64,000 bases of DNA, from positions 61,409,146 to 61,473,145 of the forward strand of contig CM060193.1 in NCBI GenBank assembly GCA_030549335.1, read 5' to 3'. Below, piece after piece: positions 47,909-60,100 of the stretch. The translations under genes were made by a program, and so were the position numbers. Origin of the DNA: Pontederia crassipes. Its lineage: Eukaryota > Streptophyta > Magnoliopsida > Commelinales > Pontederiaceae. Below the pieces are notes generated by a model. It worked only from the letters and a program-made list of their open reading frames with translations. It ran no database searches and had not been told where the DNA came from. Positions within the stretch are counted from its first letter, which is position 1. Each line of letters begins with the position of its first letter.

Positions 47909-50106
47909 GTATGTGGACGATCTCCGATGTGCTAGTCTTCTTGTTCTTTGTTCGAATTACTGTTCCGTTAGTTATCTCACCTCCCTTAGATCGATCGATC
48001 TGTCCTTTTTCTTTATTCTTAATTACTTTGAGGAACTGGAGGTTGGATTCTGCTGTTGCTAAAGTCCCTGACATCTTCTCGTTTTCTCGTTTTCTGGAAT
48101 TCGTTGTTTGCGAGAATTGGATGAGTTCTGGAGGAGTGCCAAGTTGAGTTGGCTGGGGAGGAAATTACTCCTCCACCAGATAAATTTATTATCTTTTTGT
48201 TTCCGTTATTTGAAACGGAGGAACTTCTTTTCTTATTTGATTCAGTTTGTGCTAGCAATTATTGCATACATTATAGTTCGAGTAACTCAGTGTGGTTGAA
48301 ACTTGATTGAATCATGGAAAGAAAAAAAGAAGAACATGGCCGTCGTATCATCTTAGCCACAGGGAGTCACAGGATGCTTGTCATTCTTGCTCTGATTTTG
48401 TTTAGCATAGCAAGCTGTGTTTTTTTGTTTATTTTGAACTGTTATGAAGATGAAGCGCCAGGATAAGCGATATTTAGTACACAGACTAACAGAGCAGTTC
48501 ACCATGTTAAGTCCAAGTGCGTTGGTCTTCATTATGTGACAAATAAGTGAAAATGGTTTATATCCTTGTGCTGTACAATATAGCTCCAGGTCACAATAGT
48601 TCTCGATTTAATATTTTGCTATGTCTGTGAAACACTTTATTCTTAATTTCAAAGTTTCAATTTAGAATTTGGATTGATTGCCCTAGTAATATATTGAATG
48701 TACATGCATCCTGGAATTTTTCATAGAGGTGCTCCTAACATGCTATATGATAAGTGGTCTTAGACATGGTTCATTGATTTTTTTTCTAAGGGAAGTGAGT
48801 TCTAACTCTTGTTACATTAAGAGCGATGGAAATGTTTTCATTCTTAACTCTAGTTAGTGTCAATTGATGCATTTACTATTGGCAACCTCTTTATTTGTGG
48901 GAGGGTTCACCACTGATTTATGTGTTGAAGTTTGATTACAGCAGTTTTCTGTTGTTCGTAGCAATTTTCTGGCTGAACTTATGTTACCAAGGAATTGGAC
49001 AACTACACCTTCTTTATAGTTGTTTGATCCTTACATTTTCTTCTCATTTCCTTTCCTTTTTCTGTCTTTACATCCTTGTGCCACAATTGTACAATGATAA
49101 GAACAAATAGTTTAAATCATATCCCAATATCATGAAAGGATTAGGCAAGAATGCTGGAGCCCTTGGTGTGGATATCCAGGACTATATGTGCATCAGCAGT
49201 CTACTAACTGTATGGCTACAGATGATGCATCTGCCAATTTGCTTTTCAAAGGAAAAAGTCACCAGATTATAGCAAATTCTAGATTGTATATGTTGTGATT
49301 TGTTTTATCTCAAACTCAACATTGTCTGTGAGTTGTTGAGGTTCTGCAAGGACTGACCAGAATACTGATGATGCTATATATAATGAGCATATGCCCAAGT
49401 TTTACCCCAAGCAAGAAAAAGAAAATGGAAAATATGTCATAACAGGGTATTCCATTATGGGATTTATCTTTTCATTCACCAAGTCTGCGGCAAAAAGAAA
49501 AAGATAAGATTAAGTCTCTATTAAAGACCTAATATCCTGACTGAGTAGTCTTGATAGAATTGATAGATTTAAGTAACTATGAAACCATATCACTCTCAGA
49601 GAGCAAAAAAATTACATAAATGATGTCTGACATTCCCAAACTGGCACATAGGAGATTAAAGACCATTGGAGTTCACTTGATTGGAAGTTATGCACCAGAA
49701 GCATGTGGCATGAAATTTAATGGTTCTTTTTTGATCTCCACAAGGTTCTACTCCTCAGAAAGGCATCAACCTCCTTAATGGTCCGTTATCTGTTTAGTGT
49801 CAGTTATAACCAGTCAATTCCATTTGATGCGTGCAGGATCAATTAATTGTATTTGTTGGCCTAATGATGATAAAAGGGACTTGCTTCAGTGATGTTAAAA
49901 ATGAAGTCTGCATGTAGAAACGTGATACTTGCTATCATGAGCAACCTCCTCGAAAAAGAAATCACTGGAAACCAAGTTTGAACATTTTGTGCAGTTCTTG
50001 TAAAGGGGCTTGATGTCTGTTCTTGGGGGTGGGGGTGGCGGGAATAAGTGGCATTCATAATGTGTATTCACGTGGCTTTTTTTTTCTTTATTGGGGTAAC
50101 GGGATA

Positions 50107-50154
50107 TTGACCCCACCTAGTGGGATAAGGCTTTGTTGTTGTTGTTGTTTGTTG
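50107..50154 (+). mobile_element. Au-type SINE 3' end, 48 bp, 16-bp target duplication
   Basis: Insert TTGACCCCACCTAGTGGGAT... ending in TTG repeats, flanked by perfect TTGGGGTAACGGGATA at 50091-50106 and 50155-50170. Severely 5'-truncated. In the ABCD1 leader intron. Confidence 0.85.
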
Positions 50155-50377
50155 TTGGGGTAACGGGATACCTTTTTCTGGAATCTTTTCTTTTAATCTT
50201 TTTATTGAGAACATCCTTCTTATGGAGCAAGCAATTAATTGAATGAAGGAAATTTATTTTCTTTTTCTATTCTTTTCTGTTGCAGGGACAAGCTTGGTGG
50301 TCGAAATTTTGATTCCTTCTATGCTGGCCTTTGCTTTCTAGAAGAATAATTCAAGTTATTCGAGAAATCTTCACAAA

Positions 50378-53300
50378 ATGTCTTCGCTGCAATTATCACA
50401 ATTAACTGACCGTGCACGTGGTCTTCTCTTGTCTAGGAGGTAAGCATAGCCATGCTTTTGTTTCTCATATGCAATGTTGTCATATACAAATAAAAACACA
50501 CTCCACAAAGAAAGTCTAGAAAAATCAATTCTGTGATTCTCGAACATGGCATGTTTGCACATTATAAAGCTTTGATGTGGGAAGCAAACCTTTAGATGCT
50601 TGTGATAAATCATGTGAAATTTTTTGTGTACTTTATGCCCTTTAAAATTTTACATCAATTGAGTTGGATGAGGCTTTGTTGTTGTTGTTGTTGTTGTTGA
50701 GTTGGATGAGATCACATTGCTGCCATCCTTTTAATTAATCCTAAAAGATATTTTTAGAAAGAAACTCTAAACAAAATTCTGGAGATATAGTATATCTGGC
50801 AGTTCAGTGCAATTCCCAGTTAGGTTGAATCCTGGATGCGATGTTAGGAAACAAGACTTCACGATTTTACATTGCATTATTGGTCATACGGAAAAGAAAC
50901 ATGCTATTGCTATCCTTTGCCATTATTCAATAACATTTGACACAATACTTTGTACAAATTTGGAGAATAGATATTGAACTTTCAGGAACAACAACAACAA
51001 CAACAACAAAGCCTTATCCCACTAGGTGGGGTCGGCTACATGGATCATACGACGCTTCGTTGATCCATGTTCATGAGATTCGGCAGGGTTTTACGCTGGC
51101 TATCGGAGCCTAACACAACCCTCCTCCTTTATCCGAGCTTGGGACCGGCTATAAAACATAGGCGGAGTTCAAAAGTAAAAATAAGTAAAAATATCGCCAT
51201 CTCTCTCTCCCTATGTATGTGGCTGGTCGCTGCTTGTGAGCAGGCCACTGAAGGCTGCTCGCAATCTCGATCTATCTGGCTGGTCCTGAGTTGCGTCCTC
51301 TCTCTCTACTTACAAGTCGTGACCTCTCTCTCTTTCTCTCTGGCTGCTGACAACCCCTCTCAAGCTCTCTGGCTGTTCACGACCTCCCTCTGGTTGCTTG
51401 CGAGAAGGCAGCCTTGGGACCAAAAGGTGTTTATTGTGAGGCTAGAGGGAGGTCCTAGCTGTGGGGCCCCTGCTTGCAAGCTGCAAGCAGATTTTCTTTT
51501 ATAGTCTGAACTCTGAAGTGTACCTTGGATTCTATTTGTTACAACTTACAGTATGGAGGAGTTAGGTTTTTAGTATTAGATTGTATGAATTATTTTACTT
51601 CTTGGTTGTTACGAGTCAATTGTGAGTCATAAGGTTAGCTCAAACAACAACAACAACAACAACAACAAAGCCTTATCCCACTAGGTGGGATCGGCTACAT
51701 GGATCATACGACGCCAATTCGTTGATCCATGTTCATGAGATTCGACAGGGTTTTACGCTGGCTGTCGGGGCCTAACACAACCCTCCTCCTTTATCCGGGC
51801 TTGGGATTGGCTATAAGGTTAGCTCAAAAAAAAAAAATTGTGAGTCATGAGGTGTTGAGGGCAGACTGGCAGTAATCTAATTCTTAAATCTTAATGATTA
51901 CGTGTTTAATTGCTCATTTGCTCTTTGTTTCTATTTGAAAAAAACTGCAATTGCAGTTACAGATTTACAGGTAGAAAAACTTAATGTAGGTCCATGCTTT
52001 ACAGATTTACAAGTGGCTTTAAGTTGAAAATTCTGCTGCATTTAAAAAATGTCATGTTATAGTTAGGTCTGTGTTAATTAATTTATAACGTATGTTATGG
52101 TAGAATCGTCTGTGTCGTGTGATTTGTATACCATTTTGTGTTTTCCCGCTCCATGTTGTGTCCATTTTATGTGTTTGACAACGTTGATTTAGAGCAATAG
52201 GCTCATTAGAACACAATGAAACCTGATGTTTGCATTTAGTTATGCAAGCTTGTACCTTCATAAACTCATTTCTATTTAACAGTATCATCTACCTAGTTGT
52301 GTGGTGAATTAATATTTTTCTATACATGTTAAAATAGCAGTTTGTCATGAAATATTCTAAACTTCCCTGATTATGACTTAATGTGTAGTTTTTTTAGCAT
52401 ATGTTGTTTCATCATCTGTTCTGGCGTTTATCTTTTGCATAGTAGCCAATAATTATTCTTGGTGTCCTCAAATTCTTTTTTCCTCAATGTTATGCTATCT
52501 GTTTCATTATGGATAAGTATAGATGTATATATCATTATTTGATCTTAATGGATTTTGATCAGGAGAGCACTGGTTGCAGTATCAGCATTCCTAGTGGCCG
52601 GTGGAACTGTTGGATATATGCAATTACGACAGAAGAGCAGGCCAACTACATTGGACAGCTCCTCCAATCTCACTACATCTAATGATAATGAACAAAGTCT
52701 GAAGCAAAATGGCACTACAAATGACCCACATAGGACAATATTGCCAAAAAGAAAGGGATTGAGATCTCTACATATTATAGCTGCAATCTTGCTCTCAAAA
52801 ATGGGCTCTGTTGGCATGCATAACCTTTTGGCCTTAGCAGCGACAGCAGTAAATTTCATTTATTGCTTCCTTTAGTTCTTTCCTTTTAATTATGTTTCTT
52901 TCTCACGATATATATGTTGCATTTATCACCTTTAGCTCATGTTGAGTAATTAATTTGACGATTGCATCTTGTTTTATTTCTCCTCATATTGTTCTTTTGT
53001 TTGTCACATAATGCAACCATTCCATCAAAATATGCATTTTTTCACAATAAGGATGGACTGAATCAAAGCTTGTTGGATAAAAGCTAACATGGATCAGGGT
53101 TTAGGATCCTTACTGTCATTTCAAGAGACAATTGTACAAATGTGAATGTGTATTTTCAAAGGTTTGAATTTTTTTCTTGGGGTAGATTAGGTCAGAAAAG
53201 TAGGGATTTGAAATTCACGCAACATAAGAGATGATTTCTGCAGATGTGCATATTTTTTTGGGTTTAATCTGCAAGAGCTTTCTCCTTTCTGCGCCTCATA

Positions 53301-54081
53301 TTTTAAAGTTAATAATGATAATAGATGTGTAATGTTTTTCTTAGAATATGAGACATATTGGGATGTCTCAGTTGGTCTGGCGAAGAAAAATGTTGCCATG
53401 GTACTTTTATATTCATGTATGTACGAGTTTATCCCAAGAAAATAAATTGAGACATCCTTTTAATAAATGACATGTCATGAATAAATTTGTGATATTTGTC
53501 TATTTGAAAATTAAAATGTGCTCGTACTGTTACATGGTTTGCTTGTAAATTTTTAGAAGTGAATTGTATGGTTTGTTTCTTTTTCTTTTTTGGAGAGAAG
53601 TGAGGATAACTATCAATTTGGCGTAGTCATCCAGTTTGTATTAATGTCGTAAGGAAGCGGACAATTTACATGTATGCATGTGGAGGTCGAACAAAAGAAA
53701 GTAGAAACAAGATGGTGTGGGCCCACAAAAAGATACTCACTGCCCCCACTCTCTTATGCAAAAAAATGATGTGATGTACAATATTCTCTATGTAACACCA
53801 TTCTCCCTGAAAAATTAAATGGTTCTGTTGCAACCGTAGCGTCCATGTAACAATAAGCCTGGAGCCAAGGCTGTTGCCAGTCCTGACCCCCGCACGCCAA
53901 CAAAAAATGCAATGAAGACCAAACCTTGGTGGTTATGGGACACTGGAAGAAAAGATGAGTGATGCCCTCCTCTGCAGAATAACAAATTACGCATGATGTG
54001 TTTGAGTTCGGCATCCACCTCACACTGTATGCTTTGGTTTAGGATCCATCCTCTCCTCAGTAGCCAAACGAAAATGTTGAC

Positions 54082-54142
<61 letters not shown>

Positions 54143-57100
54143 CATTCGAGTCCTCCATATGTGCTGATAGACTGATGACTATATGCTTGTCGTGGGGCTC
54201 CCTTGTAGAAAGTGCATTTAGACCCTCTGTCCACAAAGTGGCCAGCCAGCCATGACCACCTATTGCTCTCTGACTCATCAGGGTAATATCGGGAGATCCT
54301 CTCATGTAGTGCCGCCACCTCCCTGATCCGCTGGTCAGAAAGCTCGACTCCTGATTTCTAAATGCTTGTAGCACTGCATAATGTATAGAGGGATACGTAA
54401 GGACATGCACATTCTGATCAATTTTATATTATTATGATCATAGTGTCTTATCTTGTCTTTGTTATTTCTGGTGTTGTGACAACACGATTTCTAGTTTGCA
54501 TATGCAGGACTTTCTTTTTTACTGTTACATAGGCTGAATTTGTTTCTGTCCTTTATTTGAACTGCATCCCTTTGCAGGTTTTGAGAACTGCCTTGAGTAA
54601 TAGGTTGGCAAAAGTTCAAGGATTCTTGTTTCGTGTTGCTTTCCTACGACGCGTACCAAGCTTTTTTCGGTTAATTGTTGAGAATCTTCTGTTATGCTTT
54701 CTCCAGTCTACATTGTATTCAACCTCGAAATATTTGACGGGGATATTAAGTTTGCGATTCAGAAAAATTTTGACTGAGCTCATACATGCTGATTACTTTG
54801 AGGTGAGAATCTCCTTTTTGCATATATTGAATCTGGAACACATGCTTCACTTTTCATCTCACGTGCAGATTAACAGGATTTGACAACAGTTTTAAAAAAT
54901 AGGTCATTGCCAGGGGATGTGCTCTCTAGGCTATTAAAAAAACCAAAACAATTTCACAAACTATTACCCTAAAAAAAAAAAGAATTCACAAACTATTCAA
55001 TCCCACATCCATAATCTGCCACAATATCTGTTATATCATAGTTCCTGCTTTATCATTTTTTCTCACTAAAAGACGATTATTTGTCGGCTTCTGTAAGATA
55101 CAATTGTTTTTTAGTCTGTTTAGGGTTGCTGATATTGGTTTTATATCTGACACGCAGAATATGGTTTATTACAAATTATCACATGTTGATAATCGGATAA
55201 AAAATCCTGAACAGCGGATTGCAAGTGATATACCCAAGTTTTGTTCAGAATTGAGTGACCTTATTCAGGAGGATCTTACTGCAGTCACTGATGGCCTGCT
55301 ATATACCTGGCGTCTGTGTTCCTATGCAAGTCCAAAATATGTACTTTGGATATTGGTAGTGCCTCTGCTCTGTATTTTGTCAATACCAACAGTTTTCTTT
55401 TCGATATCATTATCTGTCCTTTTAGAATGTAACAGTTGTTTTATCTTAGGCATATGTACTTGGTGCTGGTGGCATGATAAGAAATTTCTCTCCTCCTTTC
55501 GGAAAATTAACATCTAAAGAGCAACAGTTGGAGGGGGAATATCGTCAGCTTCACTCACGGCTAAGAACACATGCTGAAAGTATAGCCTTCTATGGGGGAG
55601 AGAATAGAGAAGCATCTCATATAACTGAAAAATTCAAAGCTCTTGTTAAGCACCTGAATCTTTTGCATCATGAGCATTGGTGGTTTGGGATGATTCAAGA
55701 TTTTCTCGTGAAGTACCTTGGCGCTACTTTTGCAGTTGTCTTAATTATTGAGCCCTTCTTTGCTGGCAATCTCAGACCAGAAGCTTCCACATTAGGGCGA
55801 GCAGAAATGTTGAGCAATCTTCGTTACCATACAAGTGTTATAATCTCATTGTTCCAATCTCTCGGGGTTCTTTCTGTGAGTTCTCGACGGCTGAGTCGTC
55901 TCAGGTTAGCTTAGTTGGCTCCATTATATCTAGAGAAGGATTTTGATCTCCAAATATCATGTCCAAAGTATTTAATACTAGTGTTCCATGTGCACAATTT
56001 TTTAGTCCTTGACCAATTATTCTCTCAGTTTGCATTTATTTACTATTACCATGCTTGTGTGATTAATTTATACAGAAGAGAGGAGCTGCTTGAAATTAGA
56101 GATGCACATCTGCAGCCTTACTGAACTTGCTAAAGTGAAGTATAAGATCTTCCTCAAAAGAAGTATAAATAATAAAAGTCCTATAGTAAGGGGCCAAGAT
56201 TAGATGAAATCCCTGTTTTATATAGCTTGTGCTCCTGGGTTAAGATGTACATGGCTTATTCGTTTTGAGTGTTATGAGGAAAATTCAAGCAAATTTTTAT
56301 TCTTCACATGTTATTTTTGCCAAGATTCCTCCCCTAATTCATAAAGCAAATATTTTATAGTTTGTAATAAGGAAATTCTTTTTGATGGGTTGTAATAAGG
56401 AAATTGGAAGATTTGCAATGGCAGTAGAATGAAGTCACATTAGAGTATCTTCTCATTTTCTATGTACAGTTTGTTTTTTTAAAATAACAGTGTGTTAGTT
56501 CATACTTTTATTTTCCTTATTGTGCATTTTTTAATTTTCTAGAGAAATATATTAGAATCACTGTGTACAGTCAGTTGTCATCTAAATCATTTCTGAACTT
56601 GTTATTCAGTATGTAGGTCTATAACATGGACCATTCTTTATGGTTTCTAAGATATCATTTTTCCACAAATTGTTATGGCAGTGGCTATGCTGATCGCATT
56701 CATGAGCTAATGGCAGTCACAAGGGAACTATCTGCTAATTATGACAAATCGTCTGTCCAGAGAAACCCTAGCAGCAATTATATTACTGAAGCTAGTTATA
56801 TAGAGTTCACAGGAGTTAAGGTAGCTCAATCTAAATGGAAAGTTGTCCATTCTGATTGACGACACAAGCTAATATAAGTGATCTGTGATCTCAGGTGGTT
56901 ACGCCAACAGGAAACATGTTGGTTGATGATTTAAGCCTCAAGGTGGAATCAGGTTCTAATCTTTTGATCACAGGCAAGTCTTTTGCCCTATATTTTTCTT
57001 AATTGTAAGCGATATCACAAGGTTCCATGCTAATCCTTTTAGACCTTAGTGACACTTTTTTAATGTTTTTTTATAAATGATGAGTAAACTCTCTAATTTA

Positions 57101-60100
57101 ATCATTAGTAATAGTGCCAGTTCTTTCTGATGCCTGTTGAAAATGTTTCTATTCAGTTTGTCGAATTGAATATGATTAGAATCAGGAAATAATTGTATGT
57201 TCACAGGATACTAATATTATTACTTCAACTTTTCTTGTATAGGCCCCAATGGAAGCGGGAAAAGCTCTCTCTTTCGTGTTTTGGGTGGTCTGTGGCCACT
57301 AGTATCTGGTTACATTGTGAAACCTGGGGTTGGTTCTGATCTCAATAAGGAGATCTTTTATGTCCCACAACGGCCTTATACAGCTGTTGGCACACTTCGT
57401 GACCAACTAATCTATCCTCTTACACCAGAACAGGAAACAGAACCTCTTTCAAAGGAAACAATGGCCGAGTTGTTGAAAAATGTAATTTCTTTTATCTTTC
57501 TTCTCTCTTTCCTGTTTATATTTTCTAGTAAATTAGCAGTAGTGTCAAATTAAAAGTCTCGCCAGGTTTAAGGCCAAACAAGAAATAGGACAGACGTGCT
57601 ATATCATCATTCTCCTTAACTAAACCCATGTTTTCGGTTTCCTTCTTGTCTGGCCTTTCATTTAGTGGAGTTAGACTATTTTTTTCTGCATTTCTCTGAA
57701 ATCATAGTTTTTGCTTTTTGGAGGAGTTTTGCCACTTCTTCCGTGATGGAAATAGTTGCCAGTCTCATTTTGTTGTAACTTCATATACTGTTGGTTATTG
57801 GAATACATTTATTTACTACAGAGCTGTTAATGCTACTGATTGCAACAAGTGTTTGTTGAGATGCCCTTTTAAAAATTGTATAGAGAATCCCTGTTTATAA
57901 CTTGGAATCCTAAGACTATTGGATTAGAGCTAGTTGAGATATTGCTAGTAGTTAAATTTTTTTTGAGGAGAAAAAGGATGACCACCAAAGCTATGGTTGT
58001 CATCCATGTATATATATCACTTTGGAATGGAAGTCATGTGCGTTAGTAGTTCAAGTTAACTTTTCATGGAGAAAGTCAAAATTAATAGTATGTGCAGCTT
58101 GTTTCAAATTACACTCTTTGATGCTCACAATGATCCTCCTTTTGACAGGTTGACCTTCAATACTTGCTAGATCGTTATCCACCTGAGAAGCAAGTTAACT
58201 GGGGTGATGAACTTTCTCTTGGTGAACAGCAGCGATTAGGGATGGCCAGATTGTTTTATCATAAGCCTAAGTTTGCTATTCTTGATGAGTGCACAAGTGC
58301 TGTCACAACTGATATGGAAGCACGCTTCTGTGCCAATGTACGAAAAATGGGAACTTCATGTATCACGATATCTCACCGTCCTGCTTTAGTTGCATTTCAT
58401 GACATTGTTTTATCCTTGGACGGGGAAGGGGGATGGAATGTTCAGTATAAGAGGTCATCTTTTGTGTCCTTTCTATATGTTTGCTCTGCAATATGATAAG
58501 TTGTAGACATTCTGATTTATTTTCTCGGGTATTGCAGGAATGATTCTTCTCACCCTTCTGAAGCGGATCCTGATTCATCAAAGTCATCTGAAACTGTTCG
58601 TGGGAATGATGCACTAACTGTTCAAAGGGCATTTGCTACGAGTGGAAAGGTTAGAGAAGGAACACAACCCTTATTTGACCATCTATATGCTACGAGGTCC
58701 TCATACTCTAGTTTTGGCAGGGCAATGCACCATCAAAGTCAAAGGTGCATTCTTATTCATCAGTTCTTGTGGCATCATCCCTGGACACAAATACGAAAAC
58801 TTCCATACCCATTTTTCCACAACTGCAATTGGTGTCGCGGTCATTGCCACATAGAACTGCTGCAATGTTTAAAGTGTTGGTCAGTAATTCTGGACCTCTT
58901 AAAAACAATAAGCATCTTATACCTTGATCATCAGCATGATTGTTAAGTAGATTCGAAGATCATACATTCATCCCTCTGAAAAAAGTTCTTAGATTCTTGT
59001 CTATTTTGGTTCTTTATAAATAGAAGTCTATATTTGGTTCTATTATCTTTTACATCGATTCTTATTAATTTTGATGATCACCAAGTTTGTTTGAAGCAAA
59101 GATGAAATCTAAAGAAATCATGTCGGAACTTGCTAATCATGGGTAGAACATTTTTAGGTTGCACAAAAGCTTGTTTTAATCTTGTCTGTGATTGGTAACT
59201 TTTAACCCTTGTTTTCCTTGATTCACCCTTTTGCAGATACCCTCCATGTTTGATAGGCAGGGTGCACGATTATTTGCACTTGGTTTACTCGTTGTGTCTA
59301 GGACATGGATCTCAGATCGTATTGCTTCTTTGAATGGTATACTAACTTTGGCACTGAAACTATAAATAAACGTTTTACTGATTCATTGAATCTGCTCTAT
59401 CAGGTACCACTGTGAAGTATGTTCTAGAGCAGGATAAAGCAGCTTTTATTAGATTGATTGGTGTGAGTGTGCTTCAAAGTGCTGCAAATTCTATTGTTGC
59501 ACCTTCATTGAGGTATCGACAACTACATCTAGTGGCTATTTAAGAGAAAATTGTAGTTGCTTCTCTTTAATTTAAAACTTTTACATTATATTATCTACAA
59601 AAATACCAATGAGAGTTGGCTGAGTTAAGGGTTGGGTGAAGGAGCTAATAATCCAAAGTTCATTTCCCAATGCATTGTTGGGGATGGCTGTAACACTATA
59701 CACCCTCAGCTGGATTTGCCTTCTGGAGCAATGGATATCTAACATCCTTGGTTAGTTGGTCAATAAAAAAACTTACACGGCCTTCAAAAAGTTACATTGT
59801 AATAATTTTTTGTCCTTTATTTTTGGGGTTACAAAGGGAGATCCTAGCACATTATATCAGGAAAGATAACTTAAATAAAGGGGCACATAACTCCTATTGA
59901 TGAGAATCAAATTCAAGACCTCTTTGCCTATGAGTCGAAAGGTGTATCACTGCACCATGTCCATGTTTTCCGTTCTTTCTGGTGGCAATACGAAGTTTGC
60001 TTTTAGCTATTTCATAGTGAATATCTAGTTTGTTGTCTGTATGCTGCCATATGTGCATCTGTGCTATTTTCTGTTCTGTCAAAAGTTATTTTTAATAAAA

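Noticed and set aside
53815-54318. Ser-Leu repeat protein frame
   Set aside because: It is the (GA)n microsatellite read in frame with LINE remnants.
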